Below are positions 1-12,243 of a DNA stretch of 64,000 nt, one piece after another. The notes under the pieces are model-generated. The model saw only the letters and a list, made by a program, of their open reading frames with translations, ran no database searches and was not told the origin of the DNA. How positions within the stretch are numbered: the first letter of the stretch is position 1; each line of letters begins with the position of its first letter. This DNA comes from Spinellus fusiger. Lineage: Eukaryota > Mucoromycota > Mucoromycetes > Mucorales > Phycomycetaceae. Where the stretch lies: NCBI GenBank assembly GCA_025094145.1, contig JALLLS010000029.1, positions 62,001 through 126,000 of the forward strand, in the 5' to 3' direction. The position numbers were made by a program, and so were the translations under genes.

Positions 1-3000
1 AGCAGCTGTCGATCCCCAATCTCCACTACTTTATCATTCAGGGATTGCCATGCCTGTAGATTATCCTTGTCACTCGCATACGTTGGTTTATCTGTATTGT
101 CCTTGATAGGATCGTAGCGTGCCTTTTTAATGGTAAAATACCACAGCTTGCGTGCAATGGTAATAATCCACTGGTTTGTCCTTGACCACTGTGTTTCCCA
201 TGCAAATCTCTTTTTAAGTGTGTCCAAGGCAATGGCTCTTTGGACAAGGAGTTCCTTTAATAGACTGTGGGCTTTCTCCATACGTTCTATGCCATTGACC
301 AATGCATTACGATCAATGGTGACTGCATTGGACGCATCAATTTCATCCTCCAGTCCACGCACACTCTGTGACAGACGTGCCAAGTCATCTTCTTCCATTT
401 GACTAAGACGCACAGCAATACTATCTCTTTCCTTTTCAAGACGAATAACTTCTTCTTCTTGCATTTCTTCACTGTCTTGGCGTGCTTTTCCTAATACCCT
501 TGAACGCTCTTCCATCCACTGAGTCACCCTCGACATATCTTCATAAGCAAGAGTTGCTCTTTGTTGGAGAGATACCACTGTATGACGTGCCTTGAGCAAT
601 TGATCCAGTCCGTCGGCAATAAGAGCAAGGGACATGCTATGAGCACTTATGGCACTTTTGATCGCTTCATTGGTGATTTGGCAGTGGTAGGCATCTCTTC
701 TCCCCATGGCAGTGAACATTTCAGGCGCCACAGGATAAGGAATCCGCGTCCCCACATTGGTAATGACATGAGCAGAATTCTCCTTAAAAGACTGTACTTT
801 ATCAGAAAACATTTCCTCCTCATTGGAACGTGTGCAGTCTTCTGAGGCATCCAGCATGGCTTCTCTTAATGTCTCTCCTTCTTCTCTTAGCTGTCTGAAT
901 TGATTCACTGCATGGATCATGGATAGGAGTTGTTCTACTACTTTACGACTGAACGTACTACGCTTCATAAGATCCTCAAATGCCTTTTCAAATCCTGACT
1001 GTCTACACTCCAGATGATCAGGCAGAGTGCCCGCTAAGTCCTCTGTTTCCTGGTAGGCTTCTAGCACACTGGCATAAGTACCACTGTCGAAATCAGCAAT
1101 TCTATTCTCTAGGCTCACAAGGGTCTGGATGACTTGTTCAATGCCCTGCTCATCTCCTTCTTCCTTCTCAGACCACCGTGCCTTCCCCTCTAGGAACGAG
1201 TCCATGTCTTCATCGGTATGCACAATCCACTGCACTGCCTTGCCAAACAACTCCTCCCACTTGACACGTAGTAGAATAAGATCAAGGACAAGCGACCGTT
1301 TCTGCAGTTGATGTGTCAGTTGATTCAAAAGATTGATGGTGGTGAGGGTGATTTCAATAGTAGAGGTATCGGCAGGACTCAATTCACGCTCTCGTTCTGA
1401 TACAGTGAGGGTCTTGACATGAGCACGAAGACGCGTCATATCATGGCTATCAAAGCGCTCAATCTCTTTTTTCAATTCCTCATGTTCCTCATACACATGG
1501 ACGGCTTCTTCTTCCTCCAACACAATTTCAGGGCCCAATGGATCCACGGGGTGTTGTTGGTTACGAGATTCAATGATGTCCAGGCGTTGGTCGATCCATG
1601 CACGGATCCTCTCTGCTTCTATAAACCACACACGCACCTGGTCTACCCATGCATGCACTGTCTTGTAACTCTCTTCTACTTCGTGGAGATGGTCGGCAAA
1701 CCGCTGCTGAAAGGGGCTTCTTTGTTCGTTCAGTGTGTGGCCCAGTACCCCGTCGTATTCTTCCTTGACAGCCCCCATCATGGCTCCTACCATTGTCACC
1801 CTTTCTTCTAATTGTCCGACGGCTTCTTTTGTGATGATGTGCTGGTTATCATTCATAGTTTGGCGGATGAGTTCCAGTTCATCCTTCATGGCCTGAGTGA
1901 TTTGAAGAAAGTGGGTGCCCTGTTCAAATGCAGCTATGTGTTGGTGGTGTTTGTCTCGTGTCTGTAGGAGGGTGGTGTAGGCTTCTACCATGGCGTCAGG
2001 AAATGTCCCTGCCTCACACAGATCCCATGTCTGTGTTAATTGGCGTGTGTCTATTTCTATGGCGTGGTGGGTGGAGGGTGGAGGGGCGGTGTGGAAGTCC
2101 AGTGGGTGGGGTAGGTGGGTGACAAAGGTGTCCCATGCATGCTGTAGTCGTATCAGCTCCTCCTCCATGGCGTTGAGGACAATGGACAGACGAGGATTGC
2201 TGTGGTGTGTTGGAGAGAGTGAAGAAGCAGGAAGAAGGGCAGGATCAAGAGGAGGAACAATAAAATCCTCCAAGCGAGGGGTTGGTTGTTCGAGTGTCAA
2301 AAGGGGCAATTGAGTATCAAGCTTGAATGGCTGACACCCAAACACCTGCTGAATGGCCTGTTTGCGCTGTTGACCACGCGCCAACTCACCACTGGGATCC
2401 TCCCTCTGTACCTTGGACATGATACTGTAAAAGGTGCTGATGTAGAGCATAATACTAGGCTCATGAGGATAGTCCACATCCACAAGATCCTCAGGCTCAA
2501 GATAGCGAGGGATCTGGATGTGGGTGGCAGTACTAAAGGCAAGATGGAGCAATTCATACCATGTCTGTCGCAGCTGCATGTCTCGAGACAGTAGATTAGG
2601 GAGGAAGTCGGGCAGGAGAAGAGGATCATGGCGGTGGATGAGCAGACAAAAGGCAAGTCCAGTACGCCATGAACGAGAAAAGTCTTGCACCTCAGGCAGA
2701 AGATGGACAGCGTAGTAGTCTGCCAATTGAAGACGTACCCAATACAGCAGAGCCATTTTAGCATCGGAAGAAGCACTGCTGGGTGCCTTTTCAGATGTGT
2801 CTGATAGGCGGCTGAGAGAGCGTCGGTGAGATATTTTGGATAGGTTGGGAAGAGGGGAGGAGGGTTCTGTTGGGGCAGAGGCCTAGCGACAATGACACTA
2901 TGAATGAACACATCTACTAATCCACGTCTACGCTCACTCACTTACAGGCATGGATCGAATAAATACTCCATTTTCATCCGTAAGAATCAATTGTATTTGA

Positions 3001-3551
3001 TAGCGTAGCATAATGAAATACGTCAAGGCCAGGATATTCTTTAGCTCTCCATCCACAATAGCCTCATTGGCGACATCAGGAACCGTGCCTGGATGACAGT
3101 GCTTCTCTAGGAAACTAAAGACTTGGGCCACATTCGATAGGTGGTGTATTCTCATGCGGCCCTTTTCTGGTGGAGGGACGGGTTCTTTGGAGACTACTGA
3201 CAGAAGTTTAAGAAGACGTCTTCCATCTCTCAGGTCTGTCCCAATGTCGTGGATGCTGTCGTCTACCTTGTTGAGTTTTACGTTTATCCATGTCGTTAAT
3301 GTCCTCTTTTGTATTTCCTGGTAGCCAATGCCAATAGTGCGTCCTAGGTCATCGCCAGACACAGCCTCTCCATTGTTGATGTTGCGTCTCAGTGAGTGTC
3401 TGCTGGTGGAGGGTGAGGGTGTTCTAGCACGCAGAGAATGGTTGAAGGAGTGGTTACGAGAGTGAGTGAGAGAGTGAGAATGAGAATGAGAGAGCCAAGT
3501 GTCTGACGGAAGTGGTGCTGTCGGCAGCTGTGGGTTGGACGGTAGGCTCAT
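1..3551 (-). CDS. Actin-crosslinking protein with tandem CH domains and spectrin-like rod (5' part, runs off the window)
   Basis: Exon 1 is 3551-2946 and exon 2 runs from 2882 to the window edge; the 63-nt intron (GTAAGT...CTAG) joins them in phase 0. The first ~60 residues are Ser/His/Pro-rich and look disordered. Next comes a type-1 calponin-homology domain with the actinin hallmark QKRTLTTWIN and a DLRDGRRLLKLL stretch (about residues 80-190). A second CH domain (about 240-350) contains RTGLAFCLLIHRHDP. The rest (about 400 to >1160) is helical and Trp-punctuated (for example WVDQVRVWF, WMEERSRVL), as in spectrin repeats. Tandem CH domains form an F-actin-binding module, so a cortical or ring actin crosslinker of the alpha-actinin/spectrin superfamily is inferred. 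The part visible here, about 1160 residues, is already longer than typical fungal alpha-actinin (about 600-900). The C-terminus and any EF-hands lie outside the window. Confidence 0.85.
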
Positions 3552-3903
3552 AATGTACTTCTATGGGCATGAGATAAGAACAAAGACACTCCCACTACAG
3601 ACAGAGTTCAATCCTTAAGAGAGAGAGAAAATAGAGAAAAAATAGAGAGAGAAGAAAAGAAAAGAAAGGAAGAAGAAGAACAAAAAGAAAAGGAAGACAA
3701 AGGAATCCTAGTGAGACAATTCAAAGAGAAGCTAAAAAAGGGGGAAGGATGGAATGAAAAGGTGACTTGTAGGATAACCTATTTTCTTTTTGAAGATAGA
3801 CATAGTATAGTATAGACCAATAATAAAGAGGACAAAGTAAAAAAGAGTTATGAAAATTAACAGTCAAAATTGTTTAATAGAGTGAGAACAAAGCTAAAAT
3901 AAA

Positions 3904-3942
<39 letters not shown>

Positions 3943-4132
3943 CACACTACACACACACAATGCATATATCTATATCTATATCTATATCTATATCTATATC
4001 TATATCTATATCCATAAATATATATATAAATATAAATATATCCACACAACCAACTTGGAGAATGAAACGACCACTAATAATAGAGGTCATGCATGTCTAC
4101 CTTTTGTTGACTGTTTTCTTTTTCTTTTCTTC
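3552..4132. other. Divergent intergenic region with microsatellites
   Basis: No gene seen. This is the shared upstream region of the CH-domain gene (-) and STN1 (+). It has a purine-rich stretch at about 3620-3690 and two hexanucleotide microsatellites: ACATAT units at about 3904-3942 and CTATAT units at about 3965-4012. Confidence 0.7.
3904..4012. repeat. Two adjacent hexanucleotide microsatellites
   Basis: About six ACATAT units followed, after a short CA-rich spacer, by about eight CTATAT units. They lie just upstream of the STN1 start. Confidence 0.9.
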
Positions 4133-5351
4133 ATGACGCCAGAAGACACAAATCCACTGTTTATAGGCATAGACCCACTGTTCCATTCTAATGTCAAACT
4201 CACAGTGCATAATGTACTCTTGCTAGAACCATACACACCACTAGGAAGTAAGTCTCCACGTGTTACTGTCCATTCAAAGGAAGAGTCTATTGCTTTCACG
4301 GCCACTTTATTCGGCATGTGGCTATTTGTGGTATTATTGTCGGTAAAGAACAAAACTACAACTACAGTACCATTACAGGTAGATACAGAAAGAGAGAAAG
4401 AGAAGATGATTTATGCTGCTGATTGGCTAGTGGATGATGGTACGGGCACATTGCCTTGTACTAATTGGACAGCCTCCCATGCCTCTCTCTTCTCTTTAGG
4501 CCAGAGTGTCTTCTTGTCAGGAAGGGTCGTTGATATAAGAAATCACCGTCACATCTCTGTCCAGACCTGCTGTAGGTCCCCCTCCTGCAGTAAAGGACAT
4601 TTTGATTAATACGCCTAGACCAGACACAGGCAAAAGATGAGATCATCCACACTCTAGAAGCCATTTATCTGCATAGAAGTGTATATGCCAAACCCCATAG
4701 GATATCAGATCACCTGAAGCGTGCCCTAATTCACTATGAAGAGACATGCACCGTAGAAGATCAAGACAGGAGAATCCATGTAAGCTACAAGGCACGTGCA
4801 CTGTAGAGTCTTATCCCTCCCCTCGACAGACAGAAGAATACAGATCTACTTTTGAGATGGCACTGCTTGATTATTGGAAGACGCATCTATCCAAGGGAAC
4901 CTATTCCTACACCATCTCTCGACAGGATAGCAATTTGGTAGCATTAGCAGAGAGTCTATTGGCCAAAGTAGGGACGACCAAGGAAAGAGACATTACACGG
5001 CTGTTTGAAGAAACAACTCTGCATCTCGTAGACAGTGGGGATCTACTGTGCCAAGACAAGGAAGCAGGCTTGTACTTCCTACTACCAGAAGACAAGCTAC
5101 AGCAGACAATTGTGTCGATCATAAAGAAGGTGGCTACACACTACCATCATGGTAAGATGTCTTTTTGATGACTCCTTCCTCACTCTATGCTAGCTGTCTA
5201 CCAAGCCTATATCATCCAGAGTGTGTTGGATGTTCCCTTCTTTTCATCCCTGAAGCCTGACAGAATCCGCTCTTTTCTACAACACCTTGTCACTCAAAGT
5301 GTCCTCTACAAATCAACCTCTTCTCAATACAGCCTTGTTGATGAAGACTAG
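4133..5351 (+). CDS. STN1: CST complex subunit Stn1 (telomere capping)
   Basis: Six exons: 4133-4247, 4286-4378, 4431-4571, 4619-4779, 4830-5151, 5194-5351. They sum to 990 nt (329 aa), exactly in frame. The N-terminal OB fold opens with PLFIGIDPLF, continues with HFIRHVAICGIIVG, then VDDGTGTLPCTNW, which is the D-G-T-G strand typical of Stn1, and closes with GQSVFLSGRV and HISVQ. The C-terminal ~180 residues (from about the ALLDYW segment) fit the winged-helix region of Stn1. Stn1 works with Ten1, and where present Ctc1/Cdc13, on single-stranded telomeric DNA to limit resection and help polymerase alpha fill-in. The first intron is only 38 nt in this model, so its borders are the least certain. 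The gene is tail-to-tail with eL42, only ~100 bp away. Confidence 0.85.
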
Positions 5352-5452
5352 AATCCAAAAGAATAAAGTACTGATGTTGTTCGTTTCGTACAATCAACGT
5401 GTTGCTGCATAGCCTTTATTTATTTTTTTACTTAACAAATATAAAAACATGC

Positions 5453-6072
5453 TTAGAACACAAGAGCAGCACCCTTGGTCTTCTTGTCACCACCCAATTC
5501 AAAGTGCTTGCAACGCTTGATGGACAATTGCATCTTGTACTTGCAGGCAGTGCACTCGAGACGGAGAACAACCTTTTTGGTGGTCTTGGCTTTCTTGTGG
5601 AAAACGGGCTTGGTCTGACCACCATAACCGGACTGCTTACGGTCGTAACGTCTCTTACCCTGAGCGAAAAGAGAAGCCTTACCGGCCTTGTACTGGGTCA
5701 CCTTGTGGGGGGTGTGCTTCTTGCACTTGATGCCCTTGCAAAAGGTGTTTCTGGTCTTGGGAATGTTAACCTAGAAAGAAAAAGAAAAAAGCATAAGTCA
5801 CTGTAACGAGGTAACAAAGGATTCATTCATCTGTTCATCTGTTCATCTGTTCATCTTTTCATCTGTTTATTTATCCATCTATCTATCTATCTATCTATCC
5901 ATTCATCCATCCATCTATCCATCCATCTATCCATCTACCCGTCTATTCACTCCTGTATCCATCTGTTTGTCTATTTGGCTGTCTATCTGGTCGGCTGTCT
6001 ATCCATCCATCTATCTATCTATCTATCCATCTATCCATGGGTGGATAGTATCTGAGTGCACTGTCTTACCAT
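5453..6072 (-). CDS. RPL42: 60S ribosomal protein eL42 (L36a/L44 family)
   Basis: Exon 1 is only the ATG (6072-6070). A 299-nt intron (GTAAGA...CTAG) follows, and exon 2 is 5770-5453. The product is 106 aa, the standard eL42 length. It begins [17 protein letters not shown] and has the zinc-ribbon cysteines (C12, C17 and the later CTAC...C set). eL42 sits near the tRNA E site of the large subunit. Residue 56, in GQTKPVFH, is proline. In yeasts, proline here is associated with cycloheximide sensitivity and glutamine with resistance, so a sensitive ribosome is predicted. The intron is mostly tetranucleotide repeats; see the separate entry. Confidence 0.97.
5820..6050 (-). repeat. Tetranucleotide (GATG/GATA) microsatellite in the eL42 first intron
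   Basis: Imperfect CATC/TATC/CATT units on the + strand (GATG/GATA in the gene sense) fill most of the intron that directly follows the eL42 start codon. The same kind of array occupies the equivalent intron of eL18 at 25321-25447. Confidence 0.9.
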
Positions 6073-6657
6073 GGCGAGAACCGACGGGAGAGAGGGAGTC
6101 CAACCGTTTGCCACTGTCTGGTACACTTACCACCAAGCATCCCCATTAATATGTGACGTCATTGTATTCCACGCGCACATCCACACAGGTTCCTTTTGAT
6201 GCTATAGGACTGTCTCCCTTGAACAAAGAGATACGAGTGGGTGTGATTGAGAAATAGAGTGACCAGGGCTAGAACAGGCACATTAAGATCATTATTGTAG
6301 TGGTATTGGCATTAATAACTACTTTAATAATAACAACTATAATAATAATAACTATTTTAATAATAATAACTATAATAATATCCCTTCTATTCCTCACTTT
6401 TCCTCACTTTTCCTATCATTTCCTATCATTTCCACTTGTAATACACTATAGAATATACTTGAAGAATAGGTAGATCCAACACACCACTACTAAACTGTAG
6501 AATCATCTTACGCTCTCCTCATATACTTACCCCCACACATTATACATTGCATAAAACTCTCCCTTTTACTTTTATGCCACTAGACAAGAAAGAGTGCATA
6601 AATATTGACACAGTGGAATATCTACAAGGAAAACCCTATTTTAATCATGTTGGTATT
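6073..6657. other. Intergenic: upstream of eL42 and downstream of PRP28
   Basis: No gene seen. It contains a TAA/ATA trinucleotide-rich stretch at about 6310-6385 and the presumed 3' UTR of PRP28. Promoter elements of eL42 should lie just right of 6072. Confidence 0.6.
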
Positions 6658-9600
6658 CTATTGAAATAGTGTCTCTTCATGCTTCTTCTTCCTCACAACA
6701 CCTCCTTTTGTCTGAGCAGCCTCATGATTTGCTAGCTCAGGAGGCACTTTGGACAGTGGAGATTTAGAGATCATTTGCTTCAAATCATACATAACTTCTG
6801 TATCTGCATTAGATAAGAAAGTAAGAGCAACACCAGTATTGCCTGCACGACCCGTACGACCAATACGATGGGTATAATCTATTCAATTCCAATACATATA
6901 GATAGATACATAGATAGATAGATAAGAAACCAGTGCATATTAATATAATAATAATAAAGACATTACCCTCAATACTCTTGGCCATGTCATAGTTAATGAC
7001 AATAGAAACGTTCTTGACATCAATACCACGGCCAGCAACATCTGTAGCCACCAGCACATCAGAAGCACCTGTTTTGAGCTGAGCAAGTGCAGATTCTCTA
7101 ATAAGGAGTGTAAGCCAAGAACTGTATCTGTGTTTCTCCTTCATTACCTCTGTTCCTGTGATTTGCCACCATGCAAAGTAACCGCCTGGTATCCGAGTTT
7201 ATTAAGGGCTTTAGCAAGGACATCTACACCCTTCTTCTGATTGACAAAAATGATGATAGGAGCAGGATACACTCCAGAATTAAGCACCTCCAACAGACGA
7301 TTCCTAGGAATCTATTAGTTCTGCACCCTCTTACTCACTCCTATGTATCTCCCTCGCCCACACACCACATAGTCACACTTACTTTTTCCTGTTCTCATCA
7401 TTGATCATCTCTACACGCTGCTCTACTGTCTCTACAGCCTGACCAGCCATACCAATAGTCACCACAGCGGGACGACGCAGGTACTTCTTAGCCAATCTCT
7501 CTACAGCAGCAGGCATAGTGGCTGAAAACATAGTAGTTTGACGGAATTTACGACCATTGTAACTCTGCATAAGTGCCTCAATGTTCTCTGCTTCATCTCC
7601 TTCAGGCTTCACATTGGATACAGGCAAGGCATCCAGAATTAAGTTGACATCTGTCTCGAAACCCATATCAATCATACGATCAGCTTCGTCCATAACCACA
7701 TAAGTACACTGGTTGAGCACAATAATACGACGATCAAGACAATCACGAAGACGACCTGGAGTGGCAATAATGATCTCTGCACCATTTCTTAGATTGAATG
7801 ACTGCTCTTCAATGGCATGCTATAACATATAAAACAAAATTAAGTAAATGAGATGGATAAGATGGATAAGATGAATCGATAGATGGATCTAAAGACAGAG
7901 AATAGATCTCCTTACCCCACCAACAATGGAAACACAATTGAATCCTAAAGGTGTACAGAACTTGAGGGTTTCTTGTTCGATCTGTTGCGCCAATTCACGA
8001 GTAGGAGCCATGATTAATGCATAAGGACCATCCGACATATTGTCCATAGTCAGTTTAGGCAGATCAGAGATATAAACAAGCATAGGAATAACGAAAGAAG
8101 CGGTTTTACCAGAACCTAGAAAAATAGAAACACATCAGATCACTCTTTCTATTTCTACTCAACAACAACACCCCTCTTCACCTGTCTCTGCAACACCAAT
8201 AATGTCTCTGCATTGAATACCAATAGGAATGGCCTGTCTCTGGATAGGTGTGGGATCTTTATAGCCTACACTCTCAATAGTTTTGATGACATGCTCAGGC
8301 AATCCAGACTCTCTCCAGGATCGAATGGGGCGTGGAATGCCACCGCCCTTTGTGGAGATATTGAAGTCTTCTTTGAAAATACGCCAGTCTCTCTCTACCA
8401 TCTGTGCTAATGGTTTCTCTGACCAGTGACGATCATCCCACATCATCTTGGCTTCCTTCTTATTGTCCATTTCCACCAATTCACTATTCTAAGCGTGAGA
8501 TACAATACAGAAACAAGAGAATAAACGTACGCTGCTCTCTCAATCTCCTCGTCTGTGCGTCTCTCCTTGAGCATTTGATTATAGAACTCTGACTTTTGCT
8601 TCTTCTGCTCCTTAATATCAATGCCTGCAATATGACCACGACCAAACATCTGTGCATTGTGGGGATTGGCATACAAAGGATTAAAGTCATAAGAAGTGTC
8701 TTCTCCAGCATCCCAATCAAACACGAATTTGCGTTCATTCATACGTCGGATCTTTCTCTTCTTGCGCTCACCACCAATGTACCGTTCCTAATAACATCAA
8801 GTAAATCTTTATTGGTATTGTTCCATAGAGACACCTTACTCGAATAGCCTGTTTTTCCTTCTCTGTTAAATTAGACATGTCTATTTCCTCTGGATCTATG
8901 GGCACTTCTTTCTCTCTTCTTCTGTCGTCTCTTCTCATATCACGATCATTGCGTCTGTCTCTGTCATAGCGACTGTAGCGAGACTGGTGCTGCTGCTCTT
9001 GTATTTTACGATGCTCATCTTCTGCTTTGAAATCAAAGTCCTGTCTTGCTTTGCGCTCTTCCTCTTGCTTTTTACGTTTCTCCTCTACTTCTTTCTGTCT
9101 TTTTTCCACTGCCAATGTAGCACGCTCTTCTTTTGTCAGGAATTTAGGCTAGAAGGGTAAGAATAAGAAATAAGAAATAAGCATGATTGTTTTCTCCTTT
9201 TTTTTGTTTTGTTTTTGTTTAATCTAATGATATGTAGGGTTTTCCTGTATTTACCTTGTTTGTTTCTGTCTGATCTTTTTCTTTCTTCTCTAATAATTCT
9301 TCAATTGAGACAGGTACTCGTTTCTTGAGTTCTGTAGGAGCAGAAGGTGGTGGTGGTGGTGGTAATGATAATGCATCTTCCTTGGCTTTGGCATCAGGGC
9401 GTGGAAGGCGTCTTTCTGCAAGATTCTTTAGATCGGGCTTATACCTGTCTTGTCGATCGTCTCTGGAATCTCGAGTGTCACGACGATCTAACCGTCTGTC
9501 GTCTCTGTCGCGGTCGTAATCTTTGCGTGTTCTTTGTGGTTCCTCATAGCGTCGGTGAGAAGAGTAACGATCATCACGGCGATCATGGTGTCTGTCTCTA

Positions 9601-9668
9601 CCTCTGTCTCTGTCGTAATTGTCTTCTCGCTGTCGAGAAGGTGAGCGTGAGTAGTGACGAGAAGACAT
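6658..9668 (-). CDS. PRP28: Pre-mRNA splicing DEAD-box ATPase Prp28 (DDX23 ortholog)
   Basis: Nine exons: 9668-9255, 9148-8840, 8787-8531, 8483-8182, 8115-7916, 7819-7383, 7303-7148, 7097-6967, 6878-6658. They total 2427 nt (808 aa), all in phase. The first ~110 residues are rich in R-D/R-S dipeptides, as in metazoan DDX23. A charged coiled region and the Prp28-specific segment [13 protein letters not shown] follow. Helicase motifs appear in order: [10 protein letters not shown] (Q motif), AETGSGKT (I), PTRELAQQ (Ia), TPGR (Ib), DEAD (II, in VVMDEADRM), SAT (III), [11 protein letters not shown] (V) and [10 protein letters not shown] (VI). Prp28 displaces U1 snRNP from the 5' splice site so U6 can pair during spliceosome activation. 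The length matches human DDX23 (about 820 aa). Confidence 0.95.
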
Positions 9669-9953
9669 GGTGGGTAAATAGAGACTGCTCTTTTCTTTTC
9701 TTTTCTAAATGGATTCTAAACGGTGGGTATGATTGTGGTTGTTTTTGTTGTCGTTGTCGTTGTTGTCTAAATTAAGTACTGTGTAGTAGACAGGAAGTAG
9801 AAGAGAAGAAGGGCAAGCAAAGGTCAGTCCTGCTTTGTAGGTCGTGACTCACTTGTTCAGGCAGTGAGTAAAAAATAAAAAGAGGAGTTTACGTCAGATC
9901 CATTCAATCTCAGTTGTATATAAAGGGTAATAATAGTTATCTTTTCCTACAGA

Positions 9954-11367
9954 CACACTAGGAGATTGTTCTGCTCTTTAAATGTGCAATATTGTATTCC
10001 TATTAAAGAGAAATAATGATTTCCTTTTATATGGCGATGTTTTAAAACCAGAGATTTGCTAATATTCAATCTTCTGATTTTCTTTTTATAGAACATTTCA
10101 CTATCAAATGGCATTATTTGCAAAATATAGTATTGATGAATGAAGTTGTTTATTATAGTCGTATAGCTACTGCTTAAATGCATTCCTTATAACAATAGAA
10201 TATACACCCTAAAAGCCTGATGATTTATTCCAAGGAAATATATAGCACTAGAGACTGTACTCTATATACCATGGACAGTAGAAAAGACCACCTGGGACTG
10301 ACTTGAGGAAACACCATTTACCATTTTACCTATAGAATAGCCTTTATATCCACCACTTTCTTCTATTGTTTTCATTCATTCATACTATTCCATTCACTTG
10401 TTCAGTTGTGCTTATATTGACAAGTGATTAGATAAGTTATTGGTTTCTGTGATATAAAAAAAAGAAAAAGAAAAAGAGAGAGGAATGTCAAAACAAATAA
10501 TGTTTCTTTCTCTCTAGTATAGTGACATATACACTTTAGTTTCCCCCTTTTTTTCCACATTTTATCAGGTCAAACAAGTGTCTCTCGTTCTTTTTTTTCC
10601 CTTGATTTTAAACAATAGTATTGGAAACAATACCTTTTCTTTCTTCATTGAATATCACTGTTGAGGTAGTCCTCAATAATGCTTTTATTGAAGAAATTAT
10701 TGAGATTTAGTTAATGAATGACTATAACTCTAATAATGTAAATATATCTGGATTTTTTCTATGAAAAATAACCACTAGATTTAATTCCATAGGTTCTGTA
10801 ATCAATACCACTTTGAATGTTGTTATTCATCCCTACTGTGTGTGAGCTTAAGAATAACATATTATGTTAAGGGAAGATTGACTGAATTTAAATAATAGGA
10901 TGATTCTGGTTCTACATTTTCCTTCTATGGCCGACTCTATAATATTCAATTCTAAGGCCAGTTTTTATTACTAAAATAGGTATAAAGAGTTTGAAATAGT
11001 TCATTTAGACTGCGGAAATGGTCTTTTCAAATATTTTTGCCAATCAGAAAAATATTATAACTTAATATTGTCGTAATGTCACTTTCCTTTTATAGATAAT
11101 GACATCTTTAGTGAAGAAGCCAACTGGAAAAAGAAAGGTGAACAGTTGAAATTAGACTAAAGGATAGCTCGCCCTGAAGATGCAATTATTATATCATAAG
11201 TTTAGCAGAAGCAGTGCGTAGAAACAGTATAAAATAAGTACGCAATTAAATGAATAAAGAACAGAGTTCTACTACGCGTTTAACTGTCCGGATTTCCTTT
11301 GATACCTAAGATCAAAGACGACACTATCCTGTTTATTTTCTTTTATATCCCAGAGATCTTAGGTGTA
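9954..11367. mobile_element. Degenerate TIR DNA element, copy C
   Basis: The left end (CACACTAGGAGATT at 9954) and right end (GATCTTAGGTGTA, ending 11367, then TA) are decayed forms of the 15-bp TIR CACACCAGGAGATTT seen in copies A (36629-38004) and B (20664-22029). The interior, about 9990-11080, aligns with the interior of copy A over roughly 1 kb in the same orientation, with clear blocks such as ATTATGTTAA and GTTTGAAATAG. About 200 bp near the right end is specific to this copy. No open reading frame of note. Non-autonomous and old. Confidence 0.75.
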
Positions 11368-11369
11368 TA

Positions 11370-12243
11370 TTTTCAAGATTAAAAAAGGCCATTGTCAGTT
11401 AAGATGAAATGTATTCTTTTTGTCTATTCCTTTTGTCTATTCCTTTTTTTTTCTTCCCCTTATTGATGGGTGTATAATAAAGAGATAAAAGAGTTTATTG
11501 ATTTATATATTTAGTATGTATAATACAATATAGCAAAACAAAACAGAAGAGTATGTGTTAATATCAAAAGAAAACTATGTTGCTTATGAATACTGCCACA
11601 AAGATAAATAGTATAAAGATAGAACAAAACCCACCCACTCTTCCTTCTATGTTTCTTTATCAACAGTGAACAGAGTAACATTCTATAGACAATTGTGACT
11701 TAAAAAACAATGGAATATAAATATATAAAGATAAAGATAAGCAGGATAATATAAATATAAAAAAAACTCTTACATGTGTGAATTTCAATAACAACCTCTC
11801 AGTATGGAGAATAAGTATGTATCCCATTTCCTTCTATACATATGAAAAATATCAAGGCACAAACGATGCCTCAAACTTCATGACATTAAAATATATTAGA
11901 AAGAAATAGACATATTAGTTCACTTTTATCTTTTCGCATTGTTTTCAAGTGGTCATAGTAATATATCATTAGGTTAATAAAAAATCAGTGGTAGTAGTAG
12001 GCTTAGTAGTGTATCGGAGAGAGAGAGAAAGGAAAGGAAAAGAAATGCAAACCAACAGAACCAGTTGATATCTCTTTGTATGTTTACTCTACTTGTTGAA
12101 TAGTAAATTTAGAAAATACTATAAAAGAGAAGGATGTGGACATAGAATGTTAGTTTTTTTTTCTCACATTTTTACTAATATTTTTTCTTCTTTTAATATT
12201 ACTAAAGAACTACTATACTTAGTGTTGAAAAGATAGAGTAGAA
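11370..12243. other. AT-rich intergenic region upstream of the Rch1-like gene
   Basis: No gene, RNA gene or repeat family that I can support. It is very AT-rich with short poly-T and poly-A runs. Confidence 0.6.

Noticed and set aside
2297..2941. Minus-strand ORF of 214 aa
   Set aside because: A shadow frame of the CH-domain gene; the true frame continues across the phase-0 intron at 2945-2883 and contains the second CH domain.
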